From assembly GCA_015655535.1 (NCBI GenBank), contig JAATEW010000069.1, positions 1-13,595 of the forward strand: a stretch of 13,595 bases of DNA, given 5' to 3'. This document shows, piece after piece, positions 6,567-13,137 of the stretch (positions are counted from its first letter, which is position 1; each line of letters starts with the position of its first letter). The notes beneath the pieces were generated by a model. That model had not been told where the DNA came from. It ran no database searches and was given only the letters and a program-made list of their open reading frames with translations. The translations under genes were made by a program, and so were the position numbers. Origin of the DNA: Hyphomicrobiales bacterium (GTDB taxonomy: Bacteria; Pseudomonadota; Alphaproteobacteria; Rhizobiales; Beijerinckiaceae).

Positions 6567-6908
6567 GGTTTTATTCCATCGCTTTCCCAGTCTTTTATGC
6601 AATTTAAGCGGGTGTGGCAATTCCACAACAGGCCCGGACGAAGGCTCTTTTGCCCAAAATCCGGCCGCCAACCCCACGCGGTGAAAAGTCCAAAGGCTTA
6701 AAATCATGAGAGTTACCATATTACATTAAAGCAATAACAATTCTAATCTGATGGACAGTATTTTATAACATCGGCGTAGTTTTAAAGTATAAAGGTTCTA
6801 ATCTGCATAAACGCAATTGATTACTATGCCATCATGAGTTTCAACTTCGAATAGGACGTGAACGAAGAGTAAATCGTCCGTCGTTATTGGAACTCAGAGG
6901 GGGCAGAA
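6567..6908 (+). promoter_or_regulatory. AT-rich control region of the siderophore receptor operon
   Basis: This 342-nt gene-free stretch drops sharply in GC from about 6700 to 6890. It contains a perfect 10-bp direct repeat TTCTAATCTG at 6741-6750 and 6796-6805, with starts 55 bp apart. The TTCTAA core recalls half of the Irr iron-control box of alphaproteobacteria (TTTAGAA/TTCTAAA inverted); TATAAAGGTTCTAA at 6789-6802 is a poor full match. A clear Fur box or a confident -35/-10 pair is not visible. The ribosome site AGAGGGGG (6896-6903) sits 5 nt before the GTG start. Regulation by iron is inferred from gene function and this weak motif. Confidence 0.5.
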
Positions 6909-9431
6909 GTGACTGAGTTAAAGGCACCCACATCGTTGCGTTGGGGAACTGGTTTTAAGCGCACCGGCTTTAAAACGGAGCTGGATACCACAAAAATTTT
7001 CTCGACCGCTTGCGTCCTTGCTGCCGGGTCTGTGACCGCTGCCGAAGCGCAGCAAGCGGCGGCGCCTCTGTCGCCCGTGACGGTTGACGCGCCGGTCGTC
7101 CGTCAGCGTCCGACGGTCGCCCAGCCGACTAAAGCTCAGCTTAAGGCGCGCGCCGCGCTCCGCCGGAAGGTTCGCCAGACGCAGCCGGCGCAAGCCGCGC
7201 CAGTACCGGGAGCGGCCGGCGGTCTTCCAACCTTCGCGCGGGTTCCGGGCTCAAATCCTTACGCCGACCCGGCCGCGCCCTATAAGGTCGATCGCCTGTC
7301 GTCGAGCAAGTTTACCGAACCGGTGCTCAATACACCGCGGTCCGTGACGGTTTTGACGAAAGAGGTTCTCGAAGACAAGAACGCCACGACGCTGAAGGAA
7401 ATCGCGCGCACGACGGCGGGCGTGACTTTGGGATCGGGCGAGGGCGGCAATGCTTTCGGCGACCGTTTCTTCATCCGCGGCTTCGATGCCCGTAACGATA
7501 TTTTCGTCGATGGCGTGCGCGATCCGGGTGTCAGCATCCGCGAGAATTTCTTCACCGAACAAGTCGAGATTCTGCGCGGCCCGGCCTCGTCATTCGCCGG
7601 GCGCGGTACGACCGGCGGCGCGATCAATATCGTCACCAAAAAGGCGAGCGATCAGGATTTCAACATTATTGAATCGACCTTCGCGACGGATCAAACCAAG
7701 CGCGTCACGGTCGACGTCAATAAGGCGATCAATCCAGTCTTGGACGTACGCGTCAACGGTCTGTACCAGGCCGCGGACGTCGCGGGACGTGATTATACCA
7801 CCGACAATCGTAATGGCGTCGCCGGCGCCTTCACCTTCAAGCCCCTGTCGAATTTAACCGTTCAGGGCGATTATACGCATACCTATCTGAACGGACTGCC
7901 GGACTTCGGCATTCCATACGATCTTCAGAAGGAGCGGCCGGTGACCGAAGGCATCGTGCCGCGCGATACTTATTACGGGATTGTCAACCGCGACTTCAGC
8001 AAGACGACGCAGAATCTTGGCACCTTGAATACCGAATATAAAGTCAACGATTGGCTGACGCTCGAAAACAAGGCGCGCCAGGGTTTTTCGATCCTGAATT
8101 ACGTCGGCACGATCCCGGAAAACCCAACCAATACGGCGGCAACGCCAAACGTGGCTCAAACAGCCGCCTTTTTCTCGGGCTTCACCCAGCTCAACGCGCA
8201 AAGCCGTTTTGAGACTTCGGCCGTCTATGCCGATCAACCCCAGTTGACAGCCAAGTTCGACACCGGTCCCATCAAGAACACGCTAGTCTTCGGCTCGGAA
8301 TTCTCGCATGAGCGTGTCTCGATCAATTCCTATGCGGGCCTGACTTCGGAGCTCTTTAGCGCCAGCGATCTGTCCGCCGGGGGGCTACACGCTTCGAGCG
8401 GCGCACCGATCGTGAGCATCTACGATCCGACGAACTATCTCGCTGGTCTTGGCACCCCGACGCTCAATAACAATCCCCAGATCTACAAGATCGATACTAA
8501 AGCCGTCTATTTGATGGACACGATGAATTGGAACGACCGTCTGCTGTTTAACTGGGGCGTCCGCTACGACGATTACGGGATCACCTCTCAGAACAACACG
8601 AGTCTGGCGGCGGCCAACGATGGCATCGTGAGCTACAATTTCGGGCTCGTGTGGAAGCCCATTCCGATCGGCAGTATCTATGCGGCCTATGCGACGGCCG
8701 CTGAGCCTGTCGGCGATGAGCTCGACGCAAGCTCAAGCTCCTACGGCGGCCTCGCGCCGAGCCAGCCTGCTTCGCAAATCTTAGGGCCGCAGCGCAGCGA
8801 AGCGGTCGAAGTCGGCACCAAATGGGAGCTTTTCGACCGGCATCTTCTGGCAACCTTCGCCGCTTTCCAGACGGATGTCCAAAACGCGCGTGAATCGACG
8901 CCCGCCGGTTTGCCGGGTTACACCCAAAATACAGTCGTCGGAGGCGCGTCCTATCGCGTCCAAGGTCTTGACTGGGAGGTTGCCGGCAAGATCACCGACA
9001 AGTGGAGTGTTTTGGGCGGCGTAGTTCTCATGAAGTCCGACGTGACACACTCGATCGTGCCGACCAATGACGGCCTTCAACTCGCGAATATCGCGCATCA
9101 ATCTTTCAACCTCCTGACCAAATATGAAATCACGCCTTGGCTCGAGATAGGCGGGCAGGCCGTGTGGCGGTCGCAGGTCTATGGCGGCTCCCTCCTCGTC
9201 GCGAACGGCGGCGTCCCCTATGGCCAGCTACCGAATCCGACAGTGCTGCCTTCATTCTGGCGGTTCGACGCGTTCCTGGAAGAAAAAATCGGTCCCTATT
9301 TGACCGCCAAACTCTATGTCGCGAACATCTTCAACAGGACCTATTACGACGCGCTCTATCAGAGTGGCGCGCCCTTCATTCAGATCGCACCGGGACGCAG
9401 CGCATCTTTCATCCTGACAGCCAAGTTTTGA
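6909..9431 (+). CDS. TonB-dependent catecholate-type siderophore receptor (Fiu/PiuA-like)
   Basis: An 840-aa outer-membrane receptor. The signal peptide is long (about 47 aa), with a hydrophobic core IFSTACVLAAGSVTAA and a probable AEA/QQ cleavage. A TonB-box-like VTVDA follows at 57-61. An unusual basic, Ala/Pro-rich stretch (65-105) precedes the plug domain. The plug (about 138-255) has NTPRSVTVLTKE, GEGGNAFGDRFFIRGFD, FVDGVRD, QVEILRGPASS and TGGAINIVTK, closely following the Fiu/PiuA pattern. The rest is a beta-barrel ending in FILTAKF with terminal Phe. It imports ferric siderophore; catecholate preference is inferred from family and from piuC 11 nt downstream. The start is GTG with a strong ribosome site. 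E. coli Fiu is about 80 aa shorter, mainly in the N-terminal part. Confidence 0.93.
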   Translation: MTELKAPTSLRWGTGFKRTGFKTELDTTKIFSTACVLAAGSVTAAEAQQAAAPLSPVTVDAPVVRQRPTVAQPTKAQLKARAALRRKVRQTQPAQAAPVPGAAGGLPTFARVPGSNPYADPAAPYKVDRLSSSKFTEPVLNTPRSVTVLTKEVLEDKNATTLKEIARTTAGVTLGSGEGGNAFGDRFFIRGFDARNDIFVDGVRDPGVSIRENFFTEQVEILRGPASSFAGRGTTGGAINIVTKKASDQDFNIIESTFATDQTKRVTVDVNKAINPVLDVRVNGLYQAADVAGRDYTTDNRNGVAGAFTFKPLSNLTVQGDYTHTYLNGLPDFGIPYDLQKERPVTEGIVPRDTYYGIVNRDFSKTTQNLGTLNTEYKVNDWLTLENKARQGFSILNYVGTIPENPTNTAATPNVAQTAAFFSGFTQLNAQSRFETSAVYADQPQLTAKFDTGPIKNTLVFGSEFSHERVSINSYAGLTSELFSASDLSAGGLHASSGAPIVSIYDPTNYLAGLGTPTLNNNPQIYKIDTKAVYLMDTMNWNDRLLFNWGVRYDDYGITSQNNTSLAAANDGIVSYNFGLVWKPIPIGSIYAAYATAAEPVGDELDASSSSYGGLAPSQPASQILGPQRSEAVEVGTKWELFDRHLLATFAAFQTDVQNARESTPAGLPGYTQNTVVGGASYRVQGLDWEVAGKITDKWSVLGGVVLMKSDVTHSIVPTNDGLQLANIAHQSFNLLTKYEITPWLEIGGQAVWRSQVYGGSLLVANGGVPYGQLPNPTVLPSFWRFDAFLEEKIGPYLTAKLYVANIFNRTYYDALYQSGAPFIQIAPGRSASFILTAKF

Positions 9432-9442
9432 GCTGAACAGCG

Positions 9443-10126
9443 ATGCTGATCTGCGTACCTGACGTATTGACAAAAGATGATGTGGCGGATTTCCGCCACA
9501 TCATGGACACGGCCGAATGGGAAGATGGCCGTTCGACAGCGGGCTCGCAATCCGCCTTGGTCAAACAGAACGAGCAGCTCCCGCCCACGGGGGAGACCGC
9601 ACGAAAATTGGGCGAGCGCATTCTGGTTGCGCTCGCCGCCAATCCGCTCTTTATATCGGCGGCCGTGCCGCTGCGCATCTTTCCGCCCTTGTTTAACCGT
9701 TATGGCGCCGGGCAATATTTCGGAGAACATGTCGATAATTCCATACGCGGCGATCATTTGACCGGAATGCGCATCCGCACCGACCTTTCCGTCACGCTTT
9801 TCCTCGCGGAGCCGGGCGAATATGACGGCGGAGCGTTGATCGTCGACGACTATTACGGATCGCACGAAGTCAAACTGCCCGCCGGGCATCTTGTGCTTTA
9901 TCCGTCGACAAGCCTTCACATGGTGACGCCGGTCACGCGCGGTACGCGCGTCGCCTCATTCTTCTGGTTGCAGAGCATGATACGCGATGCGCATGCACGA
10001 AGCTTGATCTTCGATCTCGATACGACTATTCAGGAGCTTGTTGAACGTCTCGGCAGGAATGATCCTGAAGTCCGCAGACTCACGAACATCTATCACAACC
10101 TCATTCGTTTTTGGGCCGAGTTATGA
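9443..10126 (+). CDS. piuC: Fe(II)/2-oxoglutarate-dependent dioxygenase PiuC (PKHD-type, YbiX)
   Basis: A 227-aa cytosolic PKHD-type hydroxylase. The iron ligands are visible: His96 and Asp98 in FGEHVDNSIRG, and His159 in YPSTSLHMVTP. Arg169 in GTRVASFFW would hold 2-oxoglutarate. Length and the C-terminal IYHNLIRFWAEL match E. coli YbiX closely. The gene regularly sits beside Fiu/PiuA receptors. Its substrate is not established; loss or change of the piu pair is known to alter uptake of siderophore-type antibiotics in Pseudomonas. It starts 11 nt after the receptor stop with a poor ribosome site, and codons 12-21 form a 28-bp palindrome that could limit its translation. Its stop overlaps exbB by ATGA. 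Confidence 0.95.
   Translation: MLICVPDVLTKDDVADFRHIMDTAEWEDGRSTAGSQSALVKQNEQLPPTGETARKLGERILVALAANPLFISAAVPLRIFPPLFNRYGAGQYFGEHVDNSIRGDHLTGMRIRTDLSVTLFLAEPGEYDGGALIVDDYYGSHEVKLPAGHLVLYPSTSLHMVTPVTRGTRVASFFWLQSMIRDAHARSLIFDLDTTIQELVERLGRNDPEVRRLTNIYHNLIRFWAEL
9477..9504 (+). repeat. Perfect 13-bp-arm palindrome inside piuC
   Basis: ATGATGTGGCGGA (9477-9489) and TCCGCCACATCAT (9492-9504) are exact reverse complements separated by TT. In RNA this gives a stem of about 12 bp beginning about 35 nt after the piuC start codon. The encoded residues are normal for the family, so the structure is built from codon choice. Confidence 0.85.
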
Positions 10127-11019
10127 CGCAGTTGCCGTTTCGCAATCTCTATGGCGCTGTTTTCATTCTGGCAGCATTTTGGCTTGTGCCGCCGCTTCAT
10201 GCGCAGCCGGCGCAGGTTCAAGCCCAACAAGCCCAGCCCGCGGAGGTTCAAGCCCAGCAGGTGGAAGCGCCGGTGAGCGAAGCCGCGCCTATCGGAACGA
10301 CCGGACCGATCGAGCCCGGCGCGCTGCCACACGAGCTGTCGCCATGGTCGATGTTTCTGGCCGCCGATATCGTGGTCAAGGTCGTCATGGTGGGCTTGGC
10401 TTTCGCCTCGCTGGTGACATGGACGGTCTTTATCGCCAAATCCGTCGAACTCGCCCATGAACGCTATCGATTGGGCCGCTCTCTCGCGCGCATTCGCGAG
10501 GCGCCGACATTGGCGGAAGCGCAATTGATCGTCAGCCGGGAAAATAATGTCCTATCCGCCATGCTTGCCGCCGCGATCCATGAAGCAAAGCTTTCCGTCG
10601 GGCTATCGAGCGATAGCGGTATCAAGGAACGCGCCGCGTCCCGCTTTGCCGAAATCACGCGCGCCAATATCCGCGCGGTGCGGCGCGGCACCGGTCTGCT
10701 CGCTACGATCGGCGCGACAGCGCCTTTCGTCGGGCTCTTCGGCACTGTCTGGGGCATCATGAACAGCTTCATCGGGATTTCGAAATCCCAGACGACGAAT
10801 CTCGCCGTCGTTGCGCCGGGCATAGCCGAGGCGCTTCTCGCAACCGCCATCGGTCTTGTCGCCGCGATCCCGGCGGTCATCATCTACAATCATTTCAGCC
10901 GCTTGACCAAAGCCTATCTCGATCTCGTCGCGCGTGCCACGGGTGCCGCCACGCGGCTTCTGTCGCGCGATCTCGATCGCAGGTACGACAGCAGAGCGGC
11001 CGTGCGCGCGGCGGAATAG
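10123..11019 (+). CDS. exbB: TonB-system proton channel subunit ExbB (long form)
   Basis: Inner-membrane subunit that, with ExbD, converts proton-motive force into TonB movement. The 298-aa product has a signal-like N-terminus (hydrophobic 9-25, LHA/QP cleavage near 27). A Gln/Ala/Pro linker follows with two near-identical 10-residue repeats (QPAQVQAQQA, QPAEVQAQQV; residues 28-47). The MotA/TolQ/ExbB channel domain comes next, with membrane segments near 82-104, 192-215 and 236-256. GLFGTVWGIMNSF and APGIAEALLATAIGL carry the channel signature; Glu236 corresponds to the conserved ExbB Glu. ATG 10123 overlaps the piuC stop as ATGA, implying coupled translation; an upstream TTG at 10111 is less likely. 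exbD follows after 3 nt. The long N-terminus is usual for alphaproteobacterial ExbB. Confidence 0.95.
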   Translation: MTQLPFRNLYGAVFILAAFWLVPPLHAQPAQVQAQQAQPAEVQAQQVEAPVSEAAPIGTTGPIEPGALPHELSPWSMFLAADIVVKVVMVGLAFASLVTWTVFIAKSVELAHERYRLGRSLARIREAPTLAEAQLIVSRENNVLSAMLAAAIHEAKLSVGLSSDSGIKERAASRFAEITRANIRAVRRGTGLLATIGATAPFVGLFGTVWGIMNSFIGISKSQTTNLAVVAPGIAEALLATAIGLVAAIPAVIIYNHFSRLTKAYLDLVARATGAATRLLSRDLDRRYDSRAAVRAAE

Positions 11020-11022
11020 GCC

Positions 11023-11505
11023 ATGGGCGCTTCCTTGGCCGAGACGGACGACGGCGACGACGATTTCGCGGAGTCGCATGAAATCAACGTCACGCCTTTC
11101 ATTGACGTGATTCTCGTCCTGCTCATCATTTTCATGGTGGCCGCGCCTTTATCGACCGTCGATCTGCCGATCGACCTTCCGTCTTCGACGGCGGTTCCGC
11201 AAAAGAAGCCGCCGAAGCCGACTTACGTCACGATAAAACCCGATCTCAGCCTCGCAATCGGCGAGAGGTCGGTCAAAAGAGCCGATCTCGTTCAAGAGCT
11301 CGATTCCACTGCCGATACCGGCAAGGACAAGCGCCTCTTTCTGCGCGCCGATCGCTCCGTGCCCTACGGCGAGATGATGGACGTGCTGGAAATCCTGCGC
11401 GCCGGCGGGTATATCAAGGTCGCGCTGGTCGCGCTCGAAGGTCTACCGGACAGCGGCCAAGCGGCTGCGTCGTCGCCATCAAAACCAGCGCGGTCCGCTC
11501 CATGA
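11023..11505 (+). CDS. exbD: TonB-system subunit ExbD
   Basis: A 160-aa inner-membrane protein that forms the proton path with ExbB. It has a short acidic cytoplasmic tail and then INVTPFIDVILVLLIIFMVAAP (residues 21-42), the single membrane helix with the essential Asp28. The periplasmic domain is typical: PTYVTIKPDLSLAIG, the RLFLRADRSVPYGEMMDVL helix region, and GGYIKVALV. The final 15 residues form a Ser/Ala/Pro tail. It follows exbB after 3 nt and its stop overlaps the tonB start (ATGA), so exbB-exbD-tonB should be made in fixed proportion. Confidence 0.96.
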   Translation: MGASLAETDDGDDDFAESHEINVTPFIDVILVLLIIFMVAAPLSTVDLPIDLPSSTAVPQKKPPKPTYVTIKPDLSLAIGERSVKRADLVQELDSTADTGKDKRLFLRADRSVPYGEMMDVLEILRAGGYIKVALVALEGLPDSGQAAASSPSKPARSAP

Positions 11506-12356
11506 GCGTTCAAGCCCTCAACTCAGACTTCGGTCTCGACCTTCCGGATGTAGCCGATCCGGCCGCCCCCGCGGTTTCCGGGGTCCATGTCTCCGCGCTG
11601 CTGTGGGTCTTGGCCGTGCTCGGCGCGATTGCGATCCATGTCGGCAGCGTCGCGCTCGTCGTGGCCTATTTGCGGGCCGAGGACGCCAGCGAGGACATTG
11701 GCGCGCCGGCCGTCGAAATCGGCCTCGAATTGGAAGCGCCGCATACGGAGCCGACCGATCTTCCGCCGGGACCCGAGGCGGAGGATGCCGCCGCATCGCC
11801 GGAGGTGGTCCAGCAGAAAGCGAAGGTCGAGGAAACCGATCTGCCGAAGGCCCAGCCGACCGAAACCGAAGATCCGGATCGCCTCGTTGCACCCGACTCA
11901 TCCAAAAAGCCGAAGGAAGACGATCCCCAGATCAAGGCCATGGAGGCTATGCCTTCGACCGAAATGACCGCTTCGGAGGCGGCGGCGCCGCCGCCCGTCG
12001 AGACGGCGATCGAATCGCCGCGTTCCCTGGCGCCCGCTCAGGGCACGGGCGACAGCGCCAAGCGGGTTCGCATGACTTGGCAAAAAGAACTGAACGCGCA
12101 TCTCAACAAGCACAAGCGCTATCCGGAAGGCGACACGCGCCGCAACGCGGAGATCGTCGTGAGTTTCACGCTCGATCGTCTTGGTCATGTTCTGTCGGTC
12201 GAGATCGTCAAAACGTCGGGAAGCCCGGCCTTCGATCAAGCCGCGCTAGCCATGGTGCGGCGGTCCGATCCCGTGCCGCAGCCGCCGCCTGCCGTCGCCG
12301 ACGAAGGCTTGAGTTTCACGTTGCCGGTCATTTTCCGGGTCAAAGGGTCGCCCTGA
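11502..12356 (+). CDS. tonB: Energy transducer TonB
   Basis: A 284-aa protein that carries energy from ExbB-ExbD across the periplasm to outer-membrane receptors. A cytoplasmic tail of about 30 residues is followed by one membrane helix (about 33-57) with His46 in IAIHVGSVAL, the counterpart of the conserved TonB helix His. Next is a Pro/Glu/Lys-rich periplasmic spacer (58-185). The C-terminal TonB domain (about 190-284) contains WQKELNAHLNKHKRYP, with the YP at 207-208, then NAEIVVSFTLDRLG, VKTSGSPAFDQAAL and LPVIFRVK. The tail before the helix is longer than in E. coli TonB. Its place at the end of the receptor operon suggests a dedicated transducer for this siderophore, although it may serve other receptors. 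Confidence 0.94.
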   Translation: MSVQALNSDFGLDLPDVADPAAPAVSGVHVSALLWVLAVLGAIAIHVGSVALVVAYLRAEDASEDIGAPAVEIGLELEAPHTEPTDLPPGPEAEDAAASPEVVQQKAKVEETDLPKAQPTETEDPDRLVAPDSSKKPKEDDPQIKAMEAMPSTEMTASEAAAPPPVETAIESPRSLAPAQGTGDSAKRVRMTWQKELNAHLNKHKRYPEGDTRRNAEIVVSFTLDRLGHVLSVEIVKTSGSPAFDQAALAMVRRSDPVPQPPPAVADEGLSFTLPVIFRVKGSP

Positions 12357-12383
12357 CGTGGTTTAAGCCACAGGCCCTCAGGG
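12351..12383 (+). terminator. Hairpin over the tonB stop codon
   Basis: CCCTGA (12351-12356, including the stop) pairs with TCAGGG (12378-12383), and GTGG/CCAC (12358-12371) pairs inside. No T-run follows, so it may stabilise the transcript end and not terminate by itself. Confidence 0.3.
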
Positions 12384-12455
12384 CGGATTTGCTCTGGGAC
12401 CCGTTTTCAATCTGAAATTAGAACGATTTGAAATCAGATAGATTTTTGCATTAGG

Positions 12456-12472
12456 CTGTAATTATATTACAG
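12456..12472. promoter_or_regulatory. Operator-like 17-bp palindrome
   Basis: CTGTAATTATATTACAG has perfect 7-bp arms around TAT in an AT-rich patch. The contained TATATT could be a -10 element, which would put a start near 12475 just before a strong hairpin. No protein can be assigned to it from sequence alone. Confidence 0.45.
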
Positions 12473-12474
12473 TG

Positions 12475-12598
12475 CTTGGAACCGATCCCCGTCGGAGCTT
12501 CCGGGGGACGTTCCTGAACGAAGAACGCGCATGACTCTCCGTCTTTTTCTGGCGCCGGTTTCCCCTTTGGACCGGCGAGGCCTGCGGGCTTTTTCTTT
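12475..12598 (+). ncRNA. Candidate small structured RNA
   Basis: A strong hairpin at 12478-12514 pairs GGAAC/GTTCC outside, CCCC/GGGG in the middle and CGGA/TCCG at the tip. It is followed by a mostly unpaired 38 nt and then a terminator-like end. The AT-rich palindrome just upstream could supply the promoter or operator. This is a structural inference; it may instead be the 3' leader of the tonB transcript. Confidence 0.3.
12553..12598 (+). terminator. Probable intrinsic terminator
   Basis: CGCCGGT (12553-12559) pairs perfectly with ACCGGCG (12571-12577). A short GCC-TGCG-GGC stem (12580-12589) follows and runs directly into TTTTTCTTT (12590-12598). It could end the receptor-tonB transcript or the candidate small RNA. 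Confidence 0.45.
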
Positions 12599-12817
12599 CG
12601 ATCATGACGCTTCGGGCACGGTCTCGTTGTTCGGCGCGAAGCTGGATCGGCTGTTTCATCGGGAGCTGCCGCCTCGATAGCAGCATAGGGCCTGGATCAA
12701 GATCATATCGCGGCATAGTCAGGTTGGATGTGGAACTCACGGGTGTTTTCGATGATCGATCGTATCCGGAACAGTCTCGACATTGTTCAGGCTATCCATT
12801 GCCTGATCCGCGATATG

Positions 12818-12867
12818 CCAGATCATCCGGCTTTTAGGTTGGATCACCTAAAAGCCAGATGATCTGG
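12818..12867. repeat. 21-bp-arm hairpin
   Basis: The arms 12818-12838 and 12847-12867 match at 20 of 21 positions around an 8-nt loop TTGGATCA. The core GGCTTTTAGG/CCTAAAAGCC is perfect. It is probably an intergenic repeat element; there is no T-run after it. Confidence 0.8.
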
Positions 12868-12878
12868 ATTCAAAAATG

Positions 12879-12963
12879 TAGAGCATGCATGGCGCGAAAA
12901 ACCACATCGCTGGCGATCTATCGTAACAGCGAACTCGCAGGCACATTTTCGCAGCATGCTCTA
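12879..12963. repeat. Palindromic element abutting the piuC remnant
   Basis: The ends are exact inverted 10-mers TAGAGCATGC (12879-12888) and GCATGCTCTA (12954-12963). The pairing continues inward after a bulge (CGAAAA and TTTTCG). This is the shape of the common alphaproteobacterial 'AGAGCATG ... GAAAA ... CATGCTCT' element, recalled and not searched. Its right end is 4 nt before the piuC-like reading frame begins. Confidence 0.65.
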
Positions 12964-12967
12964 GTGA

Positions 12968-13090
12968 GCTCTGCTTTGCGATTTCGACGTGCCGATCTTG
13001 GGTCTGATGTGCAATGCGCCGGACAATCCGGCTCTTGTTTCACTCATCGCGACTTATCATAATCTGTTCTGGCTATGGGCAGAGGTGTAA
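12968..13090 (+). pseudogene. piuC: C-terminal remnant of a second piuC
   Basis: This frame, opened by a TGA at 12965 and closed by TAA at 13088, reads 40 residues that align with the last 41 residues of the intact PiuC in this window with a single one-residue gap. The clearest match is YHNLFWLWAEV against YHNLIRFWAEL; upstream, LLCDFDVPI matches LIFDLDTTI. No iron-ligand part remains and no start codon or ribosome site precedes it. It lies directly downstream of a palindromic repeat and 47 nt before the second exbB, the same order as in the intact operon. It is therefore best read as the end of a decayed piuC. Confidence 0.78.
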
Positions 13091-13137
13091 ACATCGCCGC
13101 TGATCGAGAGCAGGCGTAACTTGAAGAGGCAAAGAGG

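Larger units (their letters stand above)
12357..12967. other. Long gene-poor intergenic region with structured DNA
   Basis: About 610 bases between tonB and the piuC remnant. It holds a region with arms ATCTGA and TCAGAT (12410-12441), an operator-like palindrome, a hairpin plus terminator-like segment, and two inverted-repeat elements. Two short open frames (12531-12680, 49 aa; 12728-12862, 44 aa, beginning MWNSRVFSMIDRI) are present, but neither has a clear ribosome site or recognisable motif, so I do not call them genes. Confidence 0.6.

Noticed and set aside
10111..10122. TTG start for exbB
   Set aside because: ATG 10123 forms a standard ATGA overlap with piuC, like exbD/tonB; TTG would add only four residues.
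11603..12415. 270-codon frame overlapping tonB
   Set aside because: Gly/Arg-rich shadow of the Pro/Glu-rich tonB spacer; the tonB frame has the helix and C-terminal domain.
12478..12512. General stress (EcfG) promoter GGAAC ... CGTT
   Set aside because: The spacing is 26 nt, whereas such promoters need about 16-18 nt; the two blocks are better explained as hairpin arms.
12531..12680. 49-codon frame starting MTLRLFLAPV
   Set aside because: No ribosome site, it runs through the terminator-like hairpin, and codon use is not convincing.
12604..12837. 77-codon frame in the long intergenic region
   Set aside because: Arg/Ser-rich, no start signal, and it ends inside a repeat hairpin.
12859..13062. 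67-codon frame over the repeat and piuC remnant
   Set aside because: It is in a different frame from the PiuC-like reading and begins in a repeat element.
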